Below, piece after piece: positions 16,345 through 25,711 of a stretch of 64,000 nt of DNA. The number at the start of each line of letters is the position of its first letter. The first letter of the stretch is position 1. Where the stretch lies: NCBI RefSeq assembly GCF_013409045.1, contig NZ_JACCBT010000001.1, positions 6,510,001 to 6,574,000 of the forward strand, given 5' to 3'. The DNA is from Actinomadura citrea. Lineage in GTDB: Bacteria > Actinomycetota > Actinomycetes > Streptosporangiales > Streptosporangiaceae. The position numbers were made by a program, and so were the translations under genes. The notes beneath the pieces were generated by a model. It saw nothing but the letters and a program-made list of their open reading frames with translations. It was not told where the DNA came from and searched no databases.

Positions 16345-17820
16345 ATGACCGCCACCCTCGAAACCCCGGTCCCCGCGACCGGGACGCGCCCGGCCGACGG
16401 CGCCGCGCCCGCCCCGCGCCGCTGGCTCGGCCTGTCGGCGATCCTGGCCGCCACGCTGCTGAACCTGCTCGACTCCACCGTGGTGAACGTGGCCGCGCCC
16501 GCGATCCGCGCGGACCTCGGCGGCTCGTACTCCGCGCTGCAGTGGACGGCCGCCGGCTACACGCTCGCCCTCGCGGTGGCGCTGCTGACCGGCGGGCGGC
16601 TCGGCGACATGTTCGGACGGCGGCCCGTCCTGCTGGCGGGCGCGGCCGCGTTCACGGCGATGTCGGTGGCGTGCGCGTTCGCCTGGTCGCCGGAGAGCCT
16701 GATCGCCGCCCGGGTCGCGCAGGGCCTGTGCGCCGCCGTGATGATCCCGCAGGGCTTCGGACTGATCCGCGACCTGTTCGGCCGGCACACCGGCAAGGCG
16801 TTCGCGCTGTTCGGGCCGGTGATCGGGCTGGCCACGATCCTCGGCCCGGTGGTCGCGGGCCTGCTGATCGACGCCGACCCGCTCGGCACCGGCTGGCGCG
16901 CGATCTTCCTGGTGAACGTGCCGGTCGGCGTCTACGCGCTGGTCGTGGGCGCCCGGGCGCTGCCCGCGCCGACGGCCGCCGACCGCTCGGGCGGCCTGGA
17001 CGTCGCCGGGATGCTGCTCGGCGGCCTCGGCATGAGCATGCTGGTCTACCCCCTCGTCCAGGGCCGCGAGCTCGGCTGGCCCGCCTGGTCGCTCGCGCTG
17101 CTCGCGGGCTCGGTCCCCGTCCTCGCCCTGTTCGCCCTGCACCAGCTGCGCCGCACCCGCCGGGGCCGGACGCCGCTGGTCAGGCTGAGCGTGTTCGCCA
17201 ACCGCGCCTACGGCTCCGGTGTCCTGTTCGTCGTCGTCTTCTTCGGAGCGATCGCCGGGTTCTCCCTGGCCACCGGCCTGTTCCTCCAGCTCGGTCTCGG
17301 CTACACGCCGCTGGCCGCGAGCCTGGCGATGTCGTCCTGGGCGATCGGGGCGTTCGCCGGGTCGGCGTTCAGCGGCATGACGATGACCCGGCTGGGCCGC
17401 AGGATCCTGCACCTCGGCCTGGTTCTCATGATCGCCGGGCTGGCCGCCCTGTACGCGGTGTTCGAGGCGGCCGGGACGGGCGTCGGCGGCTGGCACCTGG
17501 CCGCGCCGCTGCTGCTGTTCGGCGCCGGCATGGGCATGATCTTCGTCCCGCTGTTCGACGTCATCGTCGCGGGCATCGCCGACCACGAGGTGGGCTCCGG
17601 CTCGGCCGCGCTGGAGTCGGTCCAGCAGCTCGGCGCGTCGCTCGGCGTCGCGGTCCTCGGCACGGTCTTCTTCGGGGCGATCGGCGCCCCGGTGGCCGGA
17701 CGGTTCGCCGCGCCGGCCGCGCTGGAGGCCGCGAAGCAGGTCACCGCCCTGACCGCCGCCCTCACCGCCGCCGCGTTCCTCGTCGCCTTCCTCCTCCCCC
17801 GCCGCGCCCGCGCGCACTGA
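16345..17820 (+). CDS. DHA2-type MFS drug exporter, second copy
   Basis: 491 aa, 14 predicted helices. Motif A GGRLGDMFGRRP, helix-1 motif LLDSTVVNVAAPAIRADLGG, and DTLVYPLVQGRE-like text (LVYPLVQGRELGWPAW) tie it to the exporter at 812, but the long cysteine-containing external loop of that paralogue is absent. GGAAGG lies 5 nt before ATG 16345. It is followed by a strong terminator, so it is monocistronic, and it begins the segment that separates the OB-fold gene from DUF3710 and dut. Substrate unknown. Confidence 0.92.
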   Translation: MTATLETPVPATGTRPADGAAPAPRRWLGLSAILAATLLNLLDSTVVNVAAPAIRADLGGSYSALQWTAAGYTLALAVALLTGGRLGDMFGRRPVLLAGAAAFTAMSVACAFAWSPESLIAARVAQGLCAAVMIPQGFGLIRDLFGRHTGKAFALFGPVIGLATILGPVVAGLLIDADPLGTGWRAIFLVNVPVGVYALVVGARALPAPTAADRSGGLDVAGMLLGGLGMSMLVYPLVQGRELGWPAWSLALLAGSVPVLALFALHQLRRTRRGRTPLVRLSVFANRAYGSGVLFVVVFFGAIAGFSLATGLFLQLGLGYTPLAASLAMSSWAIGAFAGSAFSGMTMTRLGRRILHLGLVLMIAGLAALYAVFEAAGTGVGGWHLAAPLLLFGAGMGMIFVPLFDVIVAGIADHEVGSGSAALESVQQLGASLGVAVLGTVFFGAIGAPVAGRFAAPAALEAAKQVTALTAALTAAAFLVAFLLPRRARAH

Positions 17821-17839
17821 CCCCCGTCCGGTGCCGAAC

Positions 17840-17872
17840 CCGGCGCGCCGTCCGTCACGGACGGCGCGCCGG
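17840..17872. terminator. 15-bp hairpin terminator
   Basis: CCGGCGCGCCGTCCG pairs perfectly with CGGACGGCGCGCCGG around a 3-nt loop (TCA), 19 bp after the exporter stop. Confidence 0.85.
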
Positions 17873-17966
17873 CGTATGCGGGACCGGTGGGCTCCGCCCT
17901 CCGGCCGGAACCGCTGATCGAGGTGACGGCCGACGAGGTCGGGGCGAAGGCCGCGGGCGGACCGGT

Positions 17967-18791
17967 TCAGGCGGTCGCGAAGCGGACGGCGGAGACCGCG
18001 ATGACCACCGCCGCCACCGCCCAGTAGGCGCCGGAGGCGAGGGCGACGGCCCGGACGCGGCGGGTCTCGGGCAGGCCGGTGAAGGTGAGCAGCCAGGCCA
18101 GCAGCGGCAGGACGAGGATCGCGTGCATGGTCACGAAGTGCGCCGGCTTCAGCGCGGCGACGACGTGGTAGGCGGCCTGCTGGTCGCCGGACTCCACCGT
18201 CGCGACGCCGCGGGCGATCATCGCCGCGCCGGAGGCCAGCGCGAGCATCAGCGCGGCGAAGCCGGACCGGACGGCCAGCCGCATGCTCGGCGCGACCTCC
18301 TCGTTACGGCGGAAGGAGGCGACCGCGAGCGCGACCAGCGTGACGACCAGGACGCCGCCGCCCGCCGCGAGCATCCGGGTGACGACCGTGTCGAACGCCG
18401 TCTCCTCGTTGAAGTGGGACGGCGCCCTGCGCCACGCCTGCAGGGTGATGAGGGAGACCTCCGCGACGCAGTCGGCCGCGAACACGCCGAGGACCGCGGT
18501 CCGCGCGCGGTCGCCGAGCCGGACGAACGCGCTGACCCACGCGATCGTGAGGAGGGTCAGGCCGAACGAGATCCCGAAGGTGACCGGCTTGCGCCACGAC
18601 ACCGGTCCCGTCCACGGGCCGCCGTCCACCGCGAACACGACCAGGTGCAGCAGCCCCGAGGCCATGAGCGCCGCGCCGACGGCGTAGGAGGCGCGCTCGA
18701 CCCGGCGACCGCTCGTCCAGGACGCCCCGAGGCCCTGGACGGCGGCCGCCACCGGAAACCCTCCGCGCGAGGCCCGCATCGATCCCGCCAT
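17967..18791 (-). CDS. Hypothetical membrane protein, about 7 helices
   Basis: 274 aa from ATG 18791, preceded by GGGAG at 5 nt. After a 30-residue N-terminus, hydrophobic segments alternate with short loops; PVSWRKPVTFGISFGLTLLTI, HFNEETAFDTVV and KPAHFVTMHAILVLPL carry conserved-looking polar residues and histidines that might bind metal or heme. I do not recognise a named family. A GTGAGTGCTCAC palindrome just upstream suggests TetR-type control. Confidence 0.72.
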   Translation of the reverse strand: MAGSMRASRGGFPVAAAVQGLGASWTSGRRVERASYAVGAALMASGLLHLVVFAVDGGPWTGPVSWRKPVTFGISFGLTLLTIAWVSAFVRLGDRARTAVLGVFAADCVAEVSLITLQAWRRAPSHFNEETAFDTVVTRMLAAGGGVLVVTLVALAVASFRRNEEVAPSMRLAVRSGFAALMLALASGAAMIARGVATVESGDQQAAYHVVAALKPAHFVTMHAILVLPLLAWLLTFTGLPETRRVRAVALASGAYWAVAAVVIAVSAVRFATA

Positions 18792-18809
18792 GTCCGCTCC
18801 CTGAAATGA

Positions 18810-18821
18810 GTGAGTGCTCAC
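18810..18821. promoter_or_regulatory. GTGAG-TG-CTCAC palindrome, TetR-type operator
   Basis: A 12-bp inverted repeat 19 bp upstream of the membrane-protein start, with a related half-site ATGAGCAC at 18831-18838. The sequence resembles the TGAGTGCTCAC sites bound by several actinobacterial TetR regulators. No such regulator is encoded nearby. Confidence 0.55.
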
Positions 18822-18861
18822 CCAGTATGGATGAGCACCCACGCGAAGACAAGCCGGGCGG

Positions 18862-20217
18862 TCAGCGGAGGGCGGCCTCCACGGCGGGGACGCGGATCGC
18901 GCGGCGGGTGGCGGCCCAGGTCGTGGCGCCGGTCAGGGCGGCGGCGAGGGCGACGACCGCGAGGTAGGTCCACGCGTCCCCGGCCGGGACGGCGGAGTCG
19001 CGGCGGGCCAGCCCGAAGGGGACGATCGTGAAGACCGAGGCGACCGTTCCGCAGGCCACGCCGGTGACCGTCAGCACCGCCGACTCCAGCGCGACCCCGG
19101 CGAGCACCTGGCGCGGGGTCGCGCCGGCGAGCCGGGTCTGCCCGAACTCGCGGCGCCGGTGCGCGGTCGCCGCGACCAGCGTGTTGACCAGCATGATCGC
19201 CGTGAACAGCACCACCATGCCGATGACGACGAAGTTGAGCGTCTCGATGCTCTTCTGCTCGGCCGTCTTGGCCAGCCCGGCGGCCTCCGTCGCCGCGTTC
19301 TCGGTGGCCTGGAGGTACAGCGTCCCGACGGCGGTGCCGACGAACAGGATGACCGGGGAGACCGCGGACGCCAGCGCGCCCGTCCGGCGGCGCATGGTGG
19401 CGGCCGCCAGTTCGCCGGCCGCGCCGAACGCGCGCAGCGGCCGGGACAGCAGGGAGGTCGCCCGCCGCATGATCGTCGGAGCCAGCAGCGCCAGCCCGAT
19501 CGCGGCGAGGATGTCGGCCTGCCCGGACGTCGCCATCACGTCGCTGCCCTTGCCGTCCATCAGCGTGACGGTGATGACCGCCTCGTCCAGCGCCAGCAGC
19601 AGGAACAGCACCGCGAAGACGATGCGCCTCCTGCTCGGCCTCCCGGTGTCCACCGCCGCGGACCGCATCGAGTCGGCGACCCCGGCGCGGGTGGCGCGCC
19701 GGGCGGTGATCAGCGCGGCGACGGTCGCGGAGACGGTCGTGATGCCGATCCCCATCGACAGCGCGACCGGGCCGAAGTGATGGCCGATCTCCGCGGGCAC
19801 CTGGCCCGTGCCGTGCAGCAGGCCGAGCACACCCCGGCCCGCCAGCATCCCGGGGACGACGGCGAGCAGCGCCGCGGCCACGGCCAGCCCGGCCGCCTCG
19901 CCGACGATCATCCGGGCGAGCTGCGCCGGGGTCGCGCCGACGCTCTTGAGCAGCGCGATCTCCGACGCGCGCTGGCGCACCGACAGGGTGAGCGTCGAGG
20001 TGACCGCGAACACCACGAGCAGCAGGCCCCATCCGCCGACGACGTTGGCCATGATGACCAGCGTGTCCCGGGCCTCCCCGGTCGCGCCGCTCGCCGCGGC
20101 GGTGTCCAGCATCGAGGCGAACGCCATGATGATCGTGGAGCCGAGGAACAGTGCGAGGAAGCTCGCCGTGAACGCGCCCGCGCGCCGGCGCAGGGAGCGG
20201 ATCGCCAGTGCGAACAT
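18862..20217 (-). CDS. ABC transporter permease, FtsX/MacB type
   Basis: 451 aa. Two halves, each with the FtsX-like pattern of one helix, a soluble stretch and three helices; VRQRASEIALLKSVGATPAQLARM and RRREFGQTRLAGATPRQVLAG are the paired cytosolic segments that contact the ATPase. ATG 20217 follows the ATPase stop by one base. Such permeases work by mechanotransmission and often export lipids, lipoproteins or peptides. Cargo unknown. Confidence 0.88.
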   Translation of the reverse strand: MFALAIRSLRRRAGAFTASFLALFLGSTIIMAFASMLDTAAASGATGEARDTLVIMANVVGGWGLLLVVFAVTSTLTLSVRQRASEIALLKSVGATPAQLARMIVGEAAGLAVAAALLAVVPGMLAGRGVLGLLHGTGQVPAEIGHHFGPVALSMGIGITTVSATVAALITARRATRAGVADSMRSAAVDTGRPSRRRIVFAVLFLLLALDEAVITVTLMDGKGSDVMATSGQADILAAIGLALLAPTIMRRATSLLSRPLRAFGAAGELAAATMRRRTGALASAVSPVILFVGTAVGTLYLQATENAATEAAGLAKTAEQKSIETLNFVVIGMVVLFTAIMLVNTLVAATAHRRREFGQTRLAGATPRQVLAGVALESAVLTVTGVACGTVASVFTIVPFGLARRDSAVPAGDAWTYLAVVALAAALTGATTWAATRRAIRVPAVEAALR

Positions 20218-20218
20218 C

Positions 20219-21016
20219 TCACGCCCCCGCCGTCGTGCGCTGGCGCTCGACCTCGTCGGCCAGGTGCGTCATCCGCTCCGCGACCGCCTCGGCGGTCGGC
20301 GCGGACTGGTGGCCGACGATCCGCCCGTCCGCCAGGTACAGCACGGCGTCGGCGAAGGACGCGGCGACCGGGTCGTGGGTCACCATCACCACGGTCTGCC
20401 CGAACGCCCCCACCGACTCGCGCAGCAGGCCGAGCACGTCCCGGGCACTGCGGGTGTCGAGCGCACCGGTCGGCTCGTCCGCGAACAGCACCCGCGGCCG
20501 GGTGAGCAGCGCCCGCGCGATCGCCACCCGCTGCTGCTGCCCGCCTGACAGCTCCGAAGGCAGGTGGCCGAGCCGCTCGCCGAGGCCCACCCGCTCCAGG
20601 ACGGCCCTCGCCCGGCCCTTGTCCGCCCTGCGGCCGGCGAGCCTGAGGGGGAGCACCACGTTCTGCATGACCGACAGCGTCGGCAGCAGGTTGAACTGCT
20701 GGAAGACGAAACCGATCCGCTCCCGCCGGAACTTCGTCAGCTCCGCCTCCCCGTCGCCCGTCAGCTCCGCGCCGTCGACGAAGACGCGGCCCCCGGTGGG
20801 ACGGTCCAGGCCCGCGGCGCACTGGAGCAGCGTGCTCTTGCCGGACCCGGACGGGCCCATGACCGCCGTGAACGACCCGGTCGGCAGCGACAGCGACACC
20901 CCGTCGAGCGCGACGACCTGGTTGCCCTCAGGGCCGAACACCCGGCGCACGTTCTCCAGCCGGAGCGCCTCACCCGGCGCCTGGCGCTCGGGCTCCGGTC
21001 CCCTGCGTCCGAACAT
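20219..21016 (-). CDS. ABC transporter ATP-binding protein, LolD/MacB type
   Basis: 265 aa. Walker A GPSGSGKST, Q loop FQQFNLLPTLSV, signature LSGGQQQRVAIARAL, Walker B VLFADEPTGALD and the switch histidine in VMVTHDP are all intact. ATG 21016 has GAGG upstream; the longer reading to 21229 is non-coding in style. It is first gene of a two-gene operon with the FtsX-type permease. The promoter region carries GGGGT-N7-ACCCC at 21114-21130. Confidence 0.92.
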   Translation of the reverse strand: MFGRRGPEPERQAPGEALRLENVRRVFGPEGNQVVALDGVSLSLPTGSFTAVMGPSGSGKSTLLQCAAGLDRPTGGRVFVDGAELTGDGEAELTKFRRERIGFVFQQFNLLPTLSVMQNVVLPLRLAGRRADKGRARAVLERVGLGERLGHLPSELSGGQQQRVAIARALLTRPRVLFADEPTGALDTRSARDVLGLLRESVGAFGQTVVMVTHDPVAASFADAVLYLADGRIVGHQSAPTAEAVAERMTHLADEVERQRTTAGA

Positions 21017-21246
21017 CGTCCTCACCTCCGCCCGGCGCCCCCTCGCGGGGCGCCTCCGGAACACGAAGCTACGGACGCGCGGGGCCGCCGAGGATGGGTC
21101 CAGCACGCCGATCGGGGTAGGCAAAACCCCACCATCGCCCGGGCCCGGTCTCCCCCGCGGCGTGCCGGGCCGGTTAGAGTCGCCCGAGGTGCGCCGGGAA
21201 GTCTGGTCGGCAGGTCCCAGCATCCGCATGCCGTCCGGGAGGTCCT

Positions 21247-22527
21247 GTGCAGGCCACCGCCGCGATCGTCATCTTCGTCGGCGCGTACGTGCTGATCGCG
21301 TCGGAGAAGGTGCACCGGACGGCGGTGGCGCTCGGCGGCGCGGGGCTGATGCTCCTGCTGCACATCACCGACGCCCGGGGCGCGTTCTTCTCCTCCGAGT
21401 CCGGGATCGACTGGAACGTCATCTTCCTGCTGCTCGGCATGATGGTCATCGTCTCGGTGCTGCGCCGGACGGGCGTGTTCGAGTACGTGGCGATCTGGGC
21501 CGCCAAACGCGCGCGGGGGCGCCCCTACCGGCTCATGGTGATGCTGGTCGTGCTCACGGCGGGAGCGTCCGCGCTGCTGGACAACGTCACCACCGTCCTG
21601 CTGGTCGTGCCCGTCACGTTCCTCGTCTGCGAGCGGCTCGCCCTCGCGCCCGAGCCGTACCTCATCGCCGAGGTCATGGCGTCCAACATCGGCGGCACCG
21701 CGACCCTGGTCGGCGACCCGCCCAACATCATCATCGCCAGCCGGGGCGGCCTGACGTTCAACGACTTCCTGGCCCACCTGGCCCCCCTGGTCGTGGTGCT
21801 GATGATCGTGTTCTGCCTGCTGTGCCGGTGGCTGTTCCGCTCCGCGTTCCGCTACGACCCGGACCTCGCCGCCGAGGTCATGGAACTGGAGGAGCGGGAG
21901 GCCGTCACCGACCGCCGCCTGCTCGCGCAGGGGCTCGCCGTCCTCGCCGTCGTGATCGCGGCGTTCGTGCTGCACCCCGTCCTGCACTACGAGCCGTCCG
22001 TGGTGGCGCTGCTCGGCGCCGGGCTGCTCGTCGCCGCGACCAGGGTGACCATCGAGGAGGCTCTCAGCGAGGTCGAGTGGCCCACGCTGGTGTTCTTCGC
22101 CGGCCTGTTCGTGATGGTCGGCGGCCTCGTCGAGACCGGCGTCATCGGCGACGTCTCCAGGGCCGCGGCGGACGCCACCGAGGGCCGCCTCGGCGCCGCC
22201 GCGATGCTGCTGCTGTGGGCGTCCGCCGGGCTGTCGGCGATCGTGGACAACATCCCCTACGTGGCGACGATGAGCCCGATCGTCTCCGACCTCGTCCGGC
22301 AGCACCCCGGCACCGACGGGCACGTGCTGTGGTGGGCCCTCGCCCTCGGCGCCGACCTCGGCGGCAACGCCACCGCCATCGGGGCCAGCGCCAACGTGGT
22401 CGTGCTCGGCATCGCCGCCCGCAACGGCACGCCCATCAGCTTCTGGCGCTTCACCCGCTACGGCATCGTCGTCACGCTCGTGACGGTCGCCCTGGCGACC
22501 CCGTACCTCTGGCTCCGCTACCTGTGA
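21247..22527 (+). CDS. ArsB/NhaD-family ion transporter
   Basis: 426 aa, 10-12 helices of the ion-transporter superfamily. The two inverted motif segments are visible: [15 protein letters not shown] with [19 protein letters not shown] in the first half, and [12 protein letters not shown] with [18 protein letters not shown] in the second. These build the substrate site for arsenite, Na+ or dicarboxylate transport. GTG 21247 has GGGAGG at 4 nt. No arsenic-resistance genes are nearby, so NhaD-like Na+/H+ exchange or another anion is as likely. Confidence 0.87.
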   Translation: MQATAAIVIFVGAYVLIASEKVHRTAVALGGAGLMLLLHITDARGAFFSSESGIDWNVIFLLLGMMVIVSVLRRTGVFEYVAIWAAKRARGRPYRLMVMLVVLTAGASALLDNVTTVLLVVPVTFLVCERLALAPEPYLIAEVMASNIGGTATLVGDPPNIIIASRGGLTFNDFLAHLAPLVVVLMIVFCLLCRWLFRSAFRYDPDLAAEVMELEEREAVTDRRLLAQGLAVLAVVIAAFVLHPVLHYEPSVVALLGAGLLVAATRVTIEEALSEVEWPTLVFFAGLFVMVGGLVETGVIGDVSRAAADATEGRLGAAAMLLLWASAGLSAIVDNIPYVATMSPIVSDLVRQHPGTDGHVLWWALALGADLGGNATAIGASANVVVLGIAARNGTPISFWRFTRYGIVVTLVTVALATPYLWLRYL

Positions 22528-22558
22528 CGATCTTCCCCGCATCCGGGAGGATGGGGGG

Positions 22559-23260
22559 ATGGACGAGGTGCCTGAGGACTGGGAACGCGCGCTCGCGATC
22601 GTGGCGCACCCCGACGACCTGGAGTACGGGACGTCGGCGGCGGTGGCCAAGTGGACGGGCCAGGGGAAGACCGTGACGGAGGTGCTGGCCACCCGCGGGG
22701 AGGCCGGGATCGACTCGATGGACCCCGGTGAGGTCCGGCGGATCCGCAGCGCCGAGCAGGTCGAGGCGGCGCGGATCGTCGGCGCCCGCGCCGTCGAGTT
22801 CCTCGACCTGCCGGACGGCACGCTGGAGTACGGCCTGCCGCTGCGCCGGATGCTCGCCGCGGCGATCCGGCGGCACCGGCCCGAGGTGGTGCTGTCGGTG
22901 AACTTCCGCGAGACCTTCCCCGGCGGCGGCTTCAACATGGCCGACCACCGGGTGCTCGGCCTCGCGGTCGCGGACGCGGTCCGGGACGCGGCGAACCGGT
23001 GGGTGTTCCGCGACCTCGGCCTGGAGCCGTGGCAGGGCGTCCGGTTCGCGCTGTTCGGCGGATCGCCGCAGCCCACCCACTACGTGGACGTCACCGGCCA
23101 TCTGCGGGCCGGCATCGACTCGCTGCTCGCGCACCGCGTCTACTTCGCCGAACTGGGCGCCGGGTTCGACGCCGAGGCGTTCCTCACCGGCATGGCCGAG
23201 ACGGGCGGGAGGCAGGCGGGCGTCGAGCACGCGATGACGTTCGAGATGATCGAGGGCTAG
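22559..23260 (+). CDS. PIG-L family deacetylase
   Basis: 233 aa. The zinc and catalytic motif AHPDDLEYG lies near residues 16-24 and the distal histidine motif NMADHRVLG near 127-135, both as in LmbE/MshB enzymes that deacetylate N-acetylglucosaminyl substrates (mycothiol or bacillithiol type). GGGAGG is 8 nt before ATG 22559. Its TAG stop shares the palindrome CTAG with the stop of the convergent bL37-like gene. MshB versus a mycothiol-conjugate amidase or antibiotic enzyme cannot be decided. Confidence 0.87.
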   Translation: MDEVPEDWERALAIVAHPDDLEYGTSAAVAKWTGQGKTVTEVLATRGEAGIDSMDPGEVRRIRSAEQVEAARIVGARAVEFLDLPDGTLEYGLPLRRMLAAAIRRHRPEVVLSVNFRETFPGGGFNMADHRVLGLAVADAVRDAANRWVFRDLGLEPWQGVRFALFGGSPQPTHYVDVTGHLRAGIDSLLAHRVYFAELGAGFDAEAFLTGMAETGGRQAGVEHAMTFEMIEG

Positions 23261-23337
23261 TGGCGGGCGTTGGGCCGCTTGCCCTTGTTGTGCTTGCTCC
23301 GCTTGCGGGCCCGGCGTTTGCGCGTCTTCTTGGACAT
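23257..23337 (-). CDS. Probable ribosomal protein bL37 (26 aa)
   Basis: A 26-residue, extremely basic peptide starting MSKKTRKRRARKRSKHN and ending GKRPNARH. Length, charge and the KRPN ending match bL37, the small actinobacterial large-subunit protein first seen in mycobacterial ribosome structures. ATG 23337 has only a weak G-rich site (CGGGGC). It is convergent with the PIG-L gene and the two stops overlap at CTAG. I place this from memory of the family; a search of actinobacterial bL37 would settle it. Confidence 0.72.
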   Translation of the reverse strand: MSKKTRKRRARKRSKHNKGKRPNARH

Positions 23338-23458
23338 GCCCCGATTGACCGCCCGCGGACCGGTCCAAGGCAAGCGATCGGCCGGGCGCAGACGGCACGA
23401 ACCCGCCCGGGCGCACGCCCGAAAAGCGTGCGGCCGGACGGGTCCGGTGCTCGTGCGG

Positions 23459-24286
23459 TCAGCGGACCTCGGTGATCTCCGGGCCGCGCTCGAACGGGTC
23501 GAAGGTCTCCACGCCCTCCTCCTGCCCGTCCTCGCCGGCCTCGCTGAACTCCTGCGGGATCTGCAGTTCCAGCAGCTCGCGGGGCGGCATCGGGGCGTCG
23601 CCGCGGTGCACGACCACGCCGCGCAGCACGTCCTCCAGGACCTGCCACTGCTCCTCGTCCTCGATCGCGGCGCCCTGGACCACGGCCTGCAGGAACCAGC
23701 GGGGGCCGTCCACACCGAGGAAACGAATGATCTGCGGCGCCCAGCCCTGCTCGACGAACTCCGCCGGGATCTGCTCGCGGACCTCCGGCGGCATCTCGGC
23801 GAGGACCTCCTCGGTCAGCGCAGCCGGGACCATCGCCAGCAGCTCGGAGCCGAACGGGCCCTCGCCCTCCTGGGTCTGGCCCTGCGCCTCCTCCTGGATG
23901 TCCTTGGCGGTCTCACGGCGCACGTCGTCCCAGATGCCGCTGCGCTTCGGCGCGGCGAACACCTGGAGCTGCATGGCGCTCTCCTCGTACTGCACCAGCA
24001 CGGCGACGGGGCGCCCGTCGAGCGGGTTGCCCTCCTCGTCGACCTGGGTCGCCTCGAAGTTCACCTGGAAGCCCAGCCCCGGCGCGACCGGAACCTGGAG
24101 GGCACCGAAATCCAGCCGCTGCAACTCGGGGAAGGACTCCTCGGAATCCCACGGGCCGCCCGCCGCCGATTCTGCCTTGGCCGCCCCCGCCTCGGCGGGA
24201 GCCTCCTCGGCGGTCTCCGCCGGCTCCTCGGTCACCTCGGGACCCTCCGCGGGCTCCTCGGCCTGCCGGCGACGTCCAAAAGCCAC
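23459..24286 (-). CDS. DUF3710 family protein
   Basis: 275 aa, soluble. A Glu/Ala/Pro-rich N-terminus of about 45 residues leads to the DUF3710 core: QRLDFGALQVPVAPGLGFQV, VQYEESAMQLQVFAAPKRSG, FLGVDGPRWFLQAVVQG and VVVHRGDAPMPPRELLEL. GTG 24286 has AAGGAG at 8 nt. It follows dut by 3 bp on the same strand, the usual actinobacterial arrangement. Function unknown. Confidence 0.9.
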   Translation of the reverse strand: MAFGRRRQAEEPAEGPEVTEEPAETAEEAPAEAGAAKAESAAGGPWDSEESFPELQRLDFGALQVPVAPGLGFQVNFEATQVDEEGNPLDGRPVAVLVQYEESAMQLQVFAAPKRSGIWDDVRRETAKDIQEEAQGQTQEGEGPFGSELLAMVPAALTEEVLAEMPPEVREQIPAEFVEQGWAPQIIRFLGVDGPRWFLQAVVQGAAIEDEEQWQVLEDVLRGVVVHRGDAPMPPRELLELQIPQEFSEAGEDGQEEGVETFDPFERGPEITEVR

Positions 24287-24289
24287 GAC

Positions 24290-24781
24290 TCACGCTCCTT
24301 CTCGACTGTGCTCATTGTCCCCGGATCGCGGGGCCGGGCCGAATCCGCCGGTGGAGCCGAACCCGCCGTCTCCGCGCGCCGATCCGGGAAGCTCGGTGAC
24401 CTCGTGGAACACCGCGTGCTCGACCCGCTGGACGACCATCTGCGCGATGCGGTCTCCGCGCCGCAGTCTCACCGTGGCGCGGGGGTCGGTGTTCAGCAGG
24501 GTCACCTTGATCTCACCCCGATAGCCGGCGTCGACCGTACCGGGTGCATTAACGATGGTCACCCCCAACTTAGCGCTCAATCCGGACCGCGGGTGAATGA
24601 AAGCGGCGTAGCCGTCCGGCAGCGCGATCGCCATCCCGGTGGGAACGACGGCGCGCTCCCCCGGCGGCAGTTCCACGTCGGCGGCGGCGACCAGATCGGC
24701 GCCCGCGTCGCCCGCGTGGGCGTACTGCGGCAGGGGCAGCTCCGGATCCAGCCGCTGGATCAGCACATCGACCTTGCTCAC
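24290..24781 (-). CDS. dut: dUTP diphosphatase
   Basis: 163 aa, homotrimeric dUTPase that removes dUTP and supplies dUMP for dTMP synthesis. All five motifs are visible: [41 protein letters not shown] and the C-terminal [10 protein letters not shown] that closes over the active site. I chose GTG 24781 (GAGG at 8 nt) over GTG 24790, which has no site. First gene of a pair with DUF3710. Confidence 0.95.
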   Translation of the reverse strand: MSKVDVLIQRLDPELPLPQYAHAGDAGADLVAAADVELPPGERAVVPTGMAIALPDGYAAFIHPRSGLSAKLGVTIVNAPGTVDAGYRGEIKVTLLNTDPRATVRLRRGDRIAQMVVQRVEHAVFHEVTELPGSARGDGGFGSTGGFGPAPRSGDNEHSREGA

Positions 24782-24924
24782 GGGCTCCACCTCACGCGCC
24801 TACCTGCCGGAGAACCACACGACCCTACCCAGGGCGCCGGGGACGGCCGCCGCTGAAACGCCGCCGCCGCGCGAGTCCGGCAGTTGACCCTACCCGGTCC
24901 CAGGCGTGACCACTTCCGGAAGGT

Positions 24925-24999
24925 TTGACCCAGAAATGAAGTATCACGCGTAGCGTCGCAATTGTTACCCGCGGCACTTCTGTGGGATTCGTTCCCACA
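24925..24999 (+). promoter_or_regulatory. Promoter region and leader hairpin of Mau-like cassette
   Basis: TTGACC (24925-24930) and TAGCGT (24951-24956) are possible -35/-10 elements but their 20-bp spacing is long. In the leader, TGTGGGA (24981-24987) pairs with TCCCACA (24993-24999) around 5 nt, extended by CTTC/GAAG with a bulge, ending just before the ribosome site GAAGGGG. The hairpin could limit ribosome access. Confidence 0.45.
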
Positions 25000-25012
25000 G
25001 GAAGGGGACGGC

Positions 25013-25711
25013 ATGGGCACGCGCGGGCACCACGTCACCCACCGGTCGCTGGACGGCGTGCGGGTCCGGCTCGCCGGCGACCACGACCTGCGGCGGCCGT
25101 GCACGTCGGTGGCGCGGATCGCCGAGGGCGGGCGGCTCCACGAGATCTCCAGCGGCACCCGCGAGGACGCGCTGGCCTGGGCCGCCGACATCGGGGTCGA
25201 TCGCTTCGAGCAGGAATTCCGCACCCAGGGCGGGCGGCTGCGGGTCGGCGGGACGGCGACCCGCGACGCCGAGACGGGCCTCAGCGACCCCGTCCTGGCG
25301 GCCGTGTGGGAGGGACGCCGTCACGCGGTGTTCACGCACCTCTACCACGGGCGCCCCGCGGACGCGGTGGCCTTCTTCGACACCGTGCGCCTGACCGAGC
25401 ACGAGGACGGGGTCACCGCCGTCCCGCGCGGCCGGGCCAGGCGCCCCGAGCCGGCGGAGATGGTCAAGGAGGTGCCGGGGATCGGCCTGCTGGAGATCAC
25501 CGCGCTGACCACGGTCACGCGCCGGCGGCTCCCGCCGTGGCGCGGCGCCTCGGTCGCGGGCGGCGAGCTGTTCCGGGACACCGTGGAGGGCCAGGGCCCC
25601 TACTTCCTGCTGGCGCTGACGTCGCTGCTGGTGACCGTGCTGCCCGAGGAGGACCGGGTCCGCGACGTCCCGCGGCGGCTCGCGGGGCTGGCGGTCGAGG
25701 CGGTCCGGTGA
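25013..25711 (+). CDS. Hypothetical protein, first gene of Mau-like cassette
   Basis: 232 aa, no signal peptide. AAGGGG precedes ATG 25013 by 5 nt. I recognise no named domain; the text (LHEISSGTREDALAWAADIG, FTHLYHGRPADAVAFFDTVR) suggests a mixed alpha/beta protein, and the last third is hydrophobic (QGPYFLLALTSLLVTVLPEE), perhaps a membrane-contact helix. It has one cysteine (RPCTSV). The stop overlaps the next start as GTGA, so it is translated with the MauE-like gene and likely acts with the exported Cys-rich protein. Confidence 0.75.
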   Translation: MGTRGHHVTHRSLDGVRVRLAGDHDLRRPCTSVARIAEGGRLHEISSGTREDALAWAADIGVDRFEQEFRTQGGRLRVGGTATRDAETGLSDPVLAAVWEGRRHAVFTHLYHGRPADAVAFFDTVRLTEHEDGVTAVPRGRARRPEPAEMVKEVPGIGLLEITALTTVTRRRLPPWRGASVAGGELFRDTVEGQGPYFLLALTSLLVTVLPEEDRVRDVPRRLAGLAVEAVR

